NCBI GenBank assembly: GCA_964393865.1
Contig: CAYMUW010000047.1
Span: forward strand, 1 to 18,487
Reading direction: 5' to 3'
Source: Suilimivivens sp964393865
GTDB lineage: Bacteria > Bacillota > Clostridia > Lachnospirales > Lachnospiraceae
Length of the DNA: 18,487 nt
Shown: one piece after another, positions 7,525-13,802 of the stretch
Position numbering within the stretch: the stretch's first letter is position 1
Layout of the letters: each line of letters begins with the position of its first letter
The notes under the pieces: model-generated
Databases searched by the model: none
What the model saw: only the letters and a program-made list of their open reading frames with translations
Told to the model about the DNA's origin: nothing
Program-made: the position numbers and the translations under genes

Positions 7525-8943
7525 ATGAGAGAAAGTGTGAAGGTATGGGCCAGAAGGTGTTGCGGAGTATTGCTTGCAGTAGCAATGCTGGGATTGTGTC
7601 CTGCCCGGTCAGCGCAGGCAGTTACTGCTAAGGGAGCGATAGCACGGGGAATTGATGTGTCTAAGCATAATGGCGCGGTGAATTGGGGGCAGGTGGCGGC
7701 TTCGGGAATGAAGTTTACTTTTATTAAGGTGGGAAGCACCAACAGCGGAATGGACCCGCAGTTTGTGGCTAATATTACAGGAGCTCAGGCCGCAGGGCTT
7801 AAGACCGGTGTTTATATCTACTCCTATGCGACCACGCCTGAACAGGCAGCCAATGAGGCAAATCTGGTATTGGAGTGGATTGCGCCGTATACTGTAAACT
7901 ATCCTGTTGTGTTTGATATAGAGGATAAATGTCACAAGAACCTTTCCAATCAACAGCTGATTGATATTATCAATGCGTTTTGCACGGTCATTGACGCGGC
8001 AGGATATTATCCTATGGTATATTCCAACAAAAACATGTTTGCGAATAAGATGGATAATGTAGGCTGGGACCGCTGGGTAGCACAGTATAGTGATTCCTGC
8101 GAAACCAACAATAACGTATGCTTCTGGCAGTATTCTTCATCGGGAAGTGTAAGCGGTGTGGGCGGCAGAGTTGATGTAAATTATCAGTATAAGGATTACA
8201 GTCAGCTGATTATCCCGGAGGGCTTTATTGAGCATAATGGAAACGTAAGATTTTATCAGAACTGGCGTATGCAGAAGGGCTGGGTGGCCTGCAATAATAC
8301 AAGATATTTTCTGGACGGAGCCGGAAATCTGGTGCGTGGATGGTTTACGGATGCATCAGGCACTTATTATCTTTCTCCTGCAGATGGAAGTATTGCAAGA
8401 GGCCAGTGTCAGGTAGACGGAGCAGATTTTTATTTTACGGCTGAAGGGGTTAAGCTTTCAGGCTGGGTAGTGTTAAATGATCAGAAGTATTTTTATGATC
8501 CTGCCAACAATGGTATTATGAAGAGAGAGTGGCTCAGCGATGAGAAGGGGAACTTTTACTTCTTTGACAGAACCGACGGCCACATGCTTACCGGTGTACA
8601 GGTAATCGACGGGGCGGAATATCTGTTTAATGCCGATGGAATCAGAGTAACCGGCATGGCAGCAAGAGAGGACGGAAGCTACTATTATGATCCGGCTACG
8701 GGAGCCAAGGTTACAGGCTGGTTTGCCGCAGATAACCAGACTTATTATGCAGACCCTCAGGGACATATTGTTACCGGAGTTTATGAAATTGATAAGCAGC
8801 TTTATTATTTTGACGCTGCGGGAGCTCTTGTTCGAAACGGAAACCTTGAGCTGGAAGGCGTTGCATATACCACTACGCCGGAGGGAGTTCTGGTACAGGT
8901 AGAAGCTGCCATGGCCGGAGGCGGGGAAGCCGCTGCAGAATAA
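7525..8943 (+). CDS. Secreted GH25 lysozyme with C-terminal cell-wall-binding repeats
   Basis: A peptidoglycan muramidase of 472 residues. A signal peptide (1-32, likely cut after AQA) leads to a GH25 domain: RGIDVSKHNGAVNW (Asp44), the central VVFDIED (Asp131, Glu133 as acid/base pair) and WDRWVAQY, ending near residue 225. From about 235 to 460 there are about ten glycine/aromatic repeats of roughly 20 residues, e.g. GWVVLNDQKYFYD, GSYYYDPATGAKVTGWF and KQLYYFDAAGALV, of the choline/cell-wall-binding type. They should anchor the enzyme to wall polymers. The C-terminus is an Ala/Gly/Glu tail. A GAGAGGAAA purine stretch precedes ATG 7525. The gene separates eno from secG, which are often adjacent in clostridia; no clear promoter was found in the 110-nt upstream gap. 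It could serve in wall turnover or in attack on other bacteria. Confidence 0.93.
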   Translation: MRESVKVWARRCCGVLLAVAMLGLCPARSAQAVTAKGAIARGIDVSKHNGAVNWGQVAASGMKFTFIKVGSTNSGMDPQFVANITGAQAAGLKTGVYIYSYATTPEQAANEANLVLEWIAPYTVNYPVVFDIEDKCHKNLSNQQLIDIINAFCTVIDAAGYYPMVYSNKNMFANKMDNVGWDRWVAQYSDSCETNNNVCFWQYSSSGSVSGVGGRVDVNYQYKDYSQLIIPEGFIEHNGNVRFYQNWRMQKGWVACNNTRYFLDGAGNLVRGWFTDASGTYYLSPADGSIARGQCQVDGADFYFTAEGVKLSGWVVLNDQKYFYDPANNGIMKREWLSDEKGNFYFFDRTDGHMLTGVQVIDGAEYLFNADGIRVTGMAAREDGSYYYDPATGAKVTGWFAADNQTYYADPQGHIVTGVYEIDKQLYYFDAAGALVRNGNLELEGVAYTTTPEGVLVQVEAAMAGGGEAAAE

Positions 8944-8952
8944 AATAAATAC

Positions 8953-8981
8953 TTGAAATCTGTTGGCTTATGTGTTACACT
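8953..8981 (+). promoter_or_regulatory. secG promoter with extended -10
   Basis: TTGAAA (8953-8958), a 17-nt spacer and TACACT (8976-8981), with TG at 8973-8974 forming an extended -10. It sits just after the lysozyme stop and gives a leader of about 23 nt with AGGAGG at 8999-9004. Confidence 0.6.
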
Positions 8982-9011
8982 TACTTTTGCTTGGCATTAG
9001 GAGGTGTAAGA

Positions 9012-9251
9012 ATGGAAGCGTTGAGAACTGTAATTCAGGTTATTTTTATATTGTTATGTATCGCGCTTACTGCGCTGGTACTGATGCAGGAAGGCAAGTC
9101 AGCAGGTTTAGGAGCCATAAGCGGTGCTGCCGAAACATACTGGGGTAAGAACAAGGGACGTTCCATGGAGGGCAGACTTGTGAAGATCACCAAGTACTTG
9201 GCAATCGGATTTATGGTGATAGCTGTTATATTAAATCTTAGTGTATTTTAG
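9012..9251 (+). CDS. secG: Preprotein translocase subunit SecG
   Basis: A small 79-residue membrane subunit of the SecYEG channel that assists SecA-driven export. It has two membrane segments (about 5-25 and 56-77) with the conserved cytoplasmic loop between them, including LVLMQEGKSAGLGAISGAAE and the basic KNKGRSMEGRL. Length and layout match SecG. ATG 9012 has a perfect AGGAGG 7 nt upstream; the in-frame ATG 8970 overlaps the promoter region and is rejected. A strong terminator follows, so secG has its own short transcript even though it lies beside rnr and smpB. Confidence 0.93.
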   Translation: MEALRTVIQVIFILLCIALTALVLMQEGKSAGLGAISGAAETYWGKNKGRSMEGRLVKITKYLAIGFMVIAVILNLSVF

Positions 9252-9256
9252 GACTT

Positions 9257-9286
9257 AAGGCATTCTTGCAAAAGGATGCCTTTTTT
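9257..9286 (+). terminator. Rho-independent terminator after secG
   Basis: A 9-bp stem AAGGCATTC/GGATGCCTT with one G-U pair and an 8-nt loop, followed by six T. It starts 5 nt after the secG stop. Confidence 0.85.
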
Positions 9287-9338
9287 AATGTCTGACAGGA
9301 TGGCCGGAAAAGCGGGTCTGCGTTTGGTGTGATAGAAA

Positions 9339-11387
9339 ATGGAAATGCGTGAAAAGAGAAAAAAGTTAATATGTGAGCTGGTTTCGGAAGGAAAATCAGC
9401 GGTTAACAAACGGGGAAAGTATATAAAAGGAAATGGTGTACCGGATAAGCTGACAGGAACCTTTATCAGCAATCAGAAGGGCTTTGGATTTGTGGAAATT
9501 GAAGGATGGGAGCAGGACTTGTTTATCCCGGAGGATAAAACCCATGGAGCCTTTCACAAGGATATTGTTTCGGTAAAACTCCTTAAGGATCAGCATGGAA
9601 AGCGTCAGGAGGCTGAAGTAATTGAGGTGCTTTCCCATGGCATTGGCAGCTTGGTAGGAACCTATGATAATGCAGGCAATTTCGGTTTTGTGATTCCCGA
9701 TCAGGAAAAGATTGCAACGGATATCTTTGTGCCTAAGGAAAGGTCTAAGGGAGCGGTTACCGGGCATAAGGTAGTAGTGGAGCTGACGGATTACGGTGAC
9801 AGCAAACATAATCCCGAAGGCAGGATAACAGAGATATTGGGGCACAGCAATGATCCGGGAGTAGACATTCTTTCTGTTATCAAAGGCTTTGATTTACCTC
9901 TTGAGTTCCCGGAAAAGGTTTTAAATCAGGCCCGGCGTGTGGCTAAAGATGTCAGCGGCAGCGACAGAGCCGGACGCAAGGATCTGCGAGGCGTGCAGAT
10001 GGTGACCATTGACGGTGAGGACGCCAAGGATTTGGATGATGCGGTAAGCCTTGTTAAGGAAGACGATAGGTATCTGTTGGGAGTTCATATTGCGGATGTA
10101 ACCAATTATGTGCAGGAAAATTCCGCACTGGATCGGGAGGCTTTGGAGCGTGGAACAAGTGTATATCTGGTAGACCGTGTAATCCCCATGCTTCCCCATA
10201 CGCTTTCCAATGGAATTTGTTCCCTGAATATGGGGCAGGACAGGCTGGCGCTCAGCTGTCTGATGACTTTGGATGAAAAGGGAACAGTGGTAAGCTATGA
10301 AATTGCGGAGACGGTTATCAATGTGGATCAGAGAATGACCTACACGGATGTGAACCGGGTATTGGAAGGGGATGAGGAGGCAATCCGGGAGTATGAGCCT
10401 TTTGTTCCCATGTTCAGGCTGATGAAGGAGCTGGCAGATATTGTAAGGGAGAAACGCCGGAAAAGGGGGTCCATCGATTTTGATTTCCCCGAGAGCAAGA
10501 TTATTTTGGATAAAGACGGTGTGCCGGTTTCCATTAAGCCTTACGACAGAAATGCTGCAACGAAGATTATAGAGGATTTCATGCTGCTGGCTAACGAGAC
10601 GGTGGCGCAGCATTTTTACTGGATGGAGCTGCCTTTTGTGTATCGTACCCATGATAAACCCGATCCGGAAAAGATATTAAAGCTTGCTGCTTTTATCAAC
10701 AATTTCGGTTATCATATTAAGGTAAAAAGCGGTGACAATGAAATTCACCCCAAGGAAATTCAAAAGCTTCTCGGAAGGATTGAGGGAACCGGGCAGGAAG
10801 CCCTGATCAGCAGGCTTACGCTGCGTAGTATGCAAAAGGCGCAGTATACCGTGGACTGCACGGGACATTTTGGATTGGCGTGTCAATATTACTGCCACTT
10901 TACCTCCCCAATCAGACGTTATCCCGATTTGCAGATACACCGGATTATTAAGGAACAGCTTCGGGGAAGGCTGAATGAGGAGCGCATAGAGCATTATCAG
11001 GGAATACTGCCTAAGGTAGCCAGGCATTCCTCTGACACGGAAAGACGGGCTGATGAAGCCGAGCGCGAGACGGAGAAGCTGAAAAAGGTTCAGTATATGG
11101 AAAACAGGATTGGACAGATATTTGAAGGTGTTGTTTCGGGAATTACCGCATGGGGAATTTATGTGGAGCTGCCTGATACGGTGGAGGGGATGATCCATGT
11201 GTCAAGGCTTGCCGGGGATTACTACTATTATAAGGAAGAAGACTACGAAATGGTGGGAAGAGATACCGGCAGAGTATTTAAGCTGGGACAAAAGCTTAGA
11301 ATTATGGTGGATGGCGTAGACTATCTGCAAAAGAGCATTGATTTTGTGCTGGCACCGGAAGGAGATGAGACGGATGGCGAAGGATGA
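9339..11387 (+). CDS. rnr: Ribonuclease R, lacking the usual N-terminal helix-turn-helix
   Basis: A 3'-5' exoribonuclease degrading structured RNA, and a partner of SmpB/tmRNA in decay of nonstop mRNA. Of 682 residues: cold-shock-type domain 1 (about 38-95, LTGTFISNQKGFGFV), domain 2 (about 105-170, GNFGFVIPD), RNB catalytic domain (about 215-545) with DGEDAKDLDDA (Asp225, 231, 233, 234 as Mg ligands), LPHTLSNGICSLN, RGSIDFDFPESK and CHFTSPIRRYPDLQIHR, then an S1 domain (about 590-672). The N-terminus runs directly from MREKRKKLI into LVSEGKSAVNKRGKYIK; the 30-40 residue winged-helix segment normally between these is absent. Stop codons TGA-TAG lie in frame just before the ATG, so no longer start is available. 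No good ribosome binding site is seen. The 3' end overlaps smpB. Confidence 0.95.
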   Translation: MEMREKRKKLICELVSEGKSAVNKRGKYIKGNGVPDKLTGTFISNQKGFGFVEIEGWEQDLFIPEDKTHGAFHKDIVSVKLLKDQHGKRQEAEVIEVLSHGIGSLVGTYDNAGNFGFVIPDQEKIATDIFVPKERSKGAVTGHKVVVELTDYGDSKHNPEGRITEILGHSNDPGVDILSVIKGFDLPLEFPEKVLNQARRVAKDVSGSDRAGRKDLRGVQMVTIDGEDAKDLDDAVSLVKEDDRYLLGVHIADVTNYVQENSALDREALERGTSVYLVDRVIPMLPHTLSNGICSLNMGQDRLALSCLMTLDEKGTVVSYEIAETVINVDQRMTYTDVNRVLEGDEEAIREYEPFVPMFRLMKELADIVREKRRKRGSIDFDFPESKIILDKDGVPVSIKPYDRNAATKIIEDFMLLANETVAQHFYWMELPFVYRTHDKPDPEKILKLAAFINNFGYHIKVKSGDNEIHPKEIQKLLGRIEGTGQEALISRLTLRSMQKAQYTVDCTGHFGLACQYYCHFTSPIRRYPDLQIHRIIKEQLRGRLNEERIEHYQGILPKVARHSSDTERRADEAERETEKLKKVQYMENRIGQIFEGVVSGITAWGIYVELPDTVEGMIHVSRLAGDYYYYKEEDYEMVGRDTGRVFKLGQKLRIMVDGVDYLQKSIDFVLAPEGDETDGEG

Positions 11388-11841
11388 GATGAAGCTGGCA
11401 GCCAATAATAAGAAGGCATACCATGATTATTTTATTGAGGAGAAGTATGAAGCGGGACTTGTACTGCACGGAACGGAGGTAAAATCTCTCCGTATGGGAA
11501 AGTGCAGCATTAAAGAGGCCTTTATTCGTATTGAAAACGGCGAGGTGTATATATATGGTATGCATATCAGTCCCTACGAAAAAGGAAATATCTTTAATAA
11601 GGACCCTCTCAGAATCAGAAAGCTTCTTCTCCATAAGCAGCAGATACGCAAGCTGATTGGAAACAGCTCGGAAAAGGGTTATACCATTGTGCCGCTGCAG
11701 GTGTATTTTAAGGATGGAAGAGCCAAAATAGAAATCGGTCTGGCCAAAGGTAAGAAGTTGTATGATAAGAGACAGGACATTGCCAAAAAGGATCAAAAGA
11801 GGGAGGCTGAAAAGGAGCTTAAGGTAAAACTCAGAGCATAG
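11374..11841 (+). CDS. smpB: SsrA-binding protein SmpB
   Basis: A small RNA-binding protein (155 residues) that carries tmRNA to stalled ribosomes. It starts MAKDEMKLAANNKKAYHDY and has the diagnostic YEAGLVLHGTEVKSLRMGK, HISPYEKGN, RKLLLHKQQIRKL and LAKGKKLYDKRQD signatures, with a basic C-terminal tail. The start at 11374 has AAGGAG 9 nt upstream and overlaps the rnr stop by 14 nt, so translation is likely coupled. In-frame ATGs at 11338 and 11365 lie inside rnr and do not match the family N-terminus. The partner RNA gene ssrA lies 78 nt downstream. Confidence 0.97.
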   Translation: MAKDEMKLAANNKKAYHDYFIEEKYEAGLVLHGTEVKSLRMGKCSIKEAFIRIENGEVYIYGMHISPYEKGNIFNKDPLRIRKLLLHKQQIRKLIGNSSEKGYTIVPLQVYFKDGRAKIEIGLAKGKKLYDKRQDIAKKDQKREAEKELKVKLRA

Positions 11842-11855
11842 AAGCTGCAAAAAGC

Positions 11856-11887
11856 AAAAAGCAGGAAATGCGCCGGGGTTGCTTTTT
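11856..11887 (+). terminator. Possible smpB terminator
   Basis: AAAAAGCA (11856-11863) pairs with TGCTTTTT (11880-11887), an A/U-rich 8-bp stem with a 16-nt loop and a built-in T-run. It overlaps the -35 box of the tmRNA promoter. The long loop makes it a weak candidate. Confidence 0.4.
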
Positions 11888-11907
11888 AGAGGAAAAGCTC
11901 ATATAAT
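11879..11907 (+). promoter_or_regulatory. tmRNA (ssrA) promoter
   Basis: TTGCTT (11879-11884), a 17-nt spacer and a perfect TATAAT (11902-11907), 11 nt before the mature RNA 5' end. A second TATAAT at 11907-11912 overlaps it and could shift the start. Confidence 0.65.
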
Positions 11908-11918
11908 ATAATCATCAA

Positions 11919-12269
11919 GGGATAGTAAAGGTTTCGACAGGGGCCTTGCAGCTGGAGAAGCTATCCGCAGGCGATGCGTCAAATCGCAAAATAAATATAA
12001 ACGCTGAAGATAATTTAGCATACGCTGCCTAATGGCAGCTGTCTGACCTGATGCACCTACACATCGGGATTCAGGCATTGACTATGTAGGAAACGACACA
12101 GGCTAAGCTTTGCACCTGTGGGCGTATTATGAAGCTACTAAAACCGGAAGGGCGTCAGTTCCCGGCCGGCGGAGGGAATGGACGGAGCAATCCGTCAAAA
12201 CAGCTGACTATGATAGTAGAAGGACAGGGAATGGGTCTTTGGACGCGGGTTCGACTCCCGCCTATTCCA
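11919..12269 (+). ncRNA. ssrA: Transfer-messenger RNA (tmRNA), tag AEDNLAYAA
   Basis: Rescues stalled ribosomes by acting first as tRNA-Ala and then as mRNA for a degradation tag. The 5' end GGGATAG (11919-11925) pairs with CTATTCC (12262-12268) to form the 7-bp acceptor, followed by discriminator A at 12269. The conserved AAGGTTTCGAC lies just inside the 5' end, and the T arm GCGGGTTCGACTCCCGC near the 3' end. The tag frame starts with GCT at 12003 after AATATAAAC and reads AEDNLAYAA before TAA at 12030-12032. The next bases after the discriminator are TTT, so CCA is added after transcription. Length of 351 nt is normal for one-piece tmRNA. It lies directly after its partner smpB. Confidence 0.96.
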
Positions 12270-12291
12270 TTTTAAAATGAAGTGTTAAAAG

Positions 12292-12321
12292 ATAAATCGA
12301 TCATAAATCGGTTTATTTTTT
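12292..12321 (+). terminator. tmRNA terminator
   Basis: ATAAATCGAT/ATCGGTTTAT form a 10-bp stem with one G-U pair and a 5-nt loop, followed by a run of T. It begins 23 nt past the mature tmRNA end. Confidence 0.75.
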
Positions 12322-12351
12322 ATCTTATATAAAATCAGGGGGAAAATTGAT

Positions 12352-12915
12352 TTGGCGGAGAACAAAGCAGAGTACTATGTAGCGGGATATCGTTTCGGGA
12401 CGCTTGAAGATGCGAAGCAGGCGCAGCTTGAGGAAAAGCAGGCGGCATATTTTGAGAGCAGACTGTCAGGACGCAGTGAGCAAAATATGCTGGCGGTCTA
12501 TGATAAAATTCTGGATGAAAGGATTTTTGTCACACCGGTTGGTTGGGATTATTTGAAGAAAATGCAGGAGGAACTGCGGCTTCTGGGGGTAGAGGAGGAA
12601 CGAATCAGGCCCATTCCCATGTATGTTACGTTTTTTCGCGGGGAGGAAGACGAAGCAAAGACCTCAGCAAGAGACAGAATTAAACCTGCGAAAAAGAGAA
12701 ATGCCGGGAAGGATAAGCTGAGGCTGTCGGTGATGATTAACGGGCTTCTTTTAGTTCTGGTTCTTGCCATGTTCTATATTACCTTAAACGGCAGTAATCC
12801 CAACATCCTAAATTACAAAAAAGCAATCTTAAATGAATATGCTTCATGGGAGCAGGAGCTTACAGAGCGTGAAAACGCCGTCCGCGCCCAGGAAAAAGAG
12901 CTTGGAATAGAATAA
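12352..12915 (+). CDS. Unrecognised single-pass membrane protein
   Basis: I do not recognise this family. The 187-residue product has a soluble N-terminal part (1-120) that begins AEYYVAGYRFGTLEDAKQA, a pattern resembling short motifs that read a positional or sequence index, followed by a Gln/Glu-rich helix and a VTPVGWDYLKKMQEEL helix. Next come a basic stretch, one membrane segment (about 125-145, VMINGLLLVLVLAMFY) and a charged C-terminal coiled coil (about 155-187). The start is TTG at 12352 with AGGGGG 9 nt upstream; no ATG with a ribosome binding site exists nearby. It stands between the tmRNA terminator and the two-component operon, 61 nt before the regulator, and may be transcribed with it. 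Function unknown. Confidence 0.75.
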   Translation: MAENKAEYYVAGYRFGTLEDAKQAQLEEKQAAYFESRLSGRSEQNMLAVYDKILDERIFVTPVGWDYLKKMQEELRLLGVEEERIRPIPMYVTFFRGEEDEAKTSARDRIKPAKKRNAGKDKLRLSVMINGLLLVLVLAMFYITLNGSNPNILNYKKAILNEYASWEQELTERENAVRAQEKELGIE

Positions 12916-12925
12916 TTCACAATTT

Positions 12926-12941
12926 TAACATAAATATGTTA
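12926..12941. promoter_or_regulatory. Inverted repeat upstream of the response regulator
   Basis: TAACATA-AA-TATGTTA is a perfect dyad with 7-nt arms in the short gap before the regulator gene. It overlaps candidate promoter boxes (TTCACA at 12916-12921 with TATATG at 12940-12945, spacer 18). It is a plausible operator, possibly for autoregulation; this is inference. Confidence 0.4.
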
Positions 12942-12976
12942 TATGCTGTACTCATAAACAGTTGGAGGTTTATGAT

Positions 12977-13651
12977 ATGGAAAGTCTTAAAATTCTTGTG
13001 GTGGATGATGAAGCCAGAATGCGTAAACTGGTGCGGGATTTCCTTGTAAAGAGCGGATATGAGGTGCTGGAGGCAGAGGACGGAAGCCGGGCTCTGGAAC
13101 TTTTCTATGAGCATAAGGACATTGCGCTGATTATTCTTGATGTAATGATGCCTAATATAGACGGGTGGAGCGTTTGCAAAGAGGTGAGAGAATACTCCAA
13201 GGTGCCTATTATTATGCTTACCGCTAAAGGAGATGAGAGGGACGAGCTGCAGGGCTTTGAATTGGGCGTGGATGAATATATTTCCAAGCCGTTCAGTCCC
13301 AAAATTCTTGTGGCAAGGGTGGGCGCAATCCTTAGAAGAACCAATCAGCTTGATGCGGAGGAGTGTCTGGAAGCAGGTGGTATTGTGATTAATAAAGCGG
13401 CCCATAGTGTTACCATTGACGGAAAGTCAGTGGAGCTTAGCTACAAGGAATTTGAGCTTTTGACCTACTTCCTTGAGAATAAGGGGATTGCTCTTTCAAG
13501 GGAAAAGATTTTAAACAATGTATGGAATTATGATTATTTTGGTGATGCCAGAACTATTGACACCCATGTAAAGAAGCTGAGAAGTAAGATGGGCGAGAAG
13601 GGCGACCTGATTAAAACGATCTGGGGAATGGGATATAAATTTGAATGTTAG
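12977..13651 (+). CDS. OmpR/PhoB-type response regulator
   Basis: A DNA-binding response regulator of 224-225 residues. The receiver domain (about 4-118) has Asp10-Asp11 (VVDDE), phospho-acceptor Asp55 (IILDVMMPN), Thr82 (MLTAKGD) and Lys104 (YISKPFSP). The winged-helix output domain (about 130-224) has LSYKEFELLTYFLEN, SREKILNNVW and the terminal DTHVKKLRSKMG with IWGMGYKFE. GGAGG lies 8 nt before ATG 12977; the TTG at 12962 overlaps that site and is rejected. The cognate kinase follows after 147 nt. The target genes are unknown, but the downstream envelope genes are natural candidates. Confidence 0.95.
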   Translation: MESLKILVVDDEARMRKLVRDFLVKSGYEVLEAEDGSRALELFYEHKDIALIILDVMMPNIDGWSVCKEVREYSKVPIIMLTAKGDERDELQGFELGVDEYISKPFSPKILVARVGAILRRTNQLDAEECLEAGGIVINKAAHSVTIDGKSVELSYKEFELLTYFLENKGIALSREKILNNVWNYDYFGDARTIDTHVKKLRSKMGEKGDLIKTIWGMGYKFEC

Positions 13652-13733
13652 CTGCAGGAAAAATAGATATTAATAAAAACCTGCGGGAAATTTAAAACGG
13701 GATTTGCATGAAAGCAGCTTCAGCAGCTTTGCG

Positions 13734-13802
13734 ATGAATGATGATGATGAACTGGTACAGTGGAAAACACTGCGAAAGAGCGGTAAGGAGATATACGCGT
13801 GA
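13734..13802 (+). CDS. Possible 22-codon leader ORF overlapping the kinase start
   Basis: The 147-nt gap between regulator and kinase contains ATG 13734 to TGA 13802, coding MNDDDELVQWKTLRKSGKEI and two more residues. Its stop overlaps the kinase GTG start by 3 nt (GTGA), a geometry used in translational coupling, and the kinase ribosome binding site lies inside it. The frame is open back to 13677, but there is no ribosome binding site of its own. It may be chance. Confidence 0.25.
   Translation: MNDDDELVQWKTLRKSGKEIYA

Noticed and set aside
9921..11198. Long minus-strand open frames opposite rnr
   Set aside because: Products are composition artefacts of the rnr codons and have no start signals or recognisable domains.
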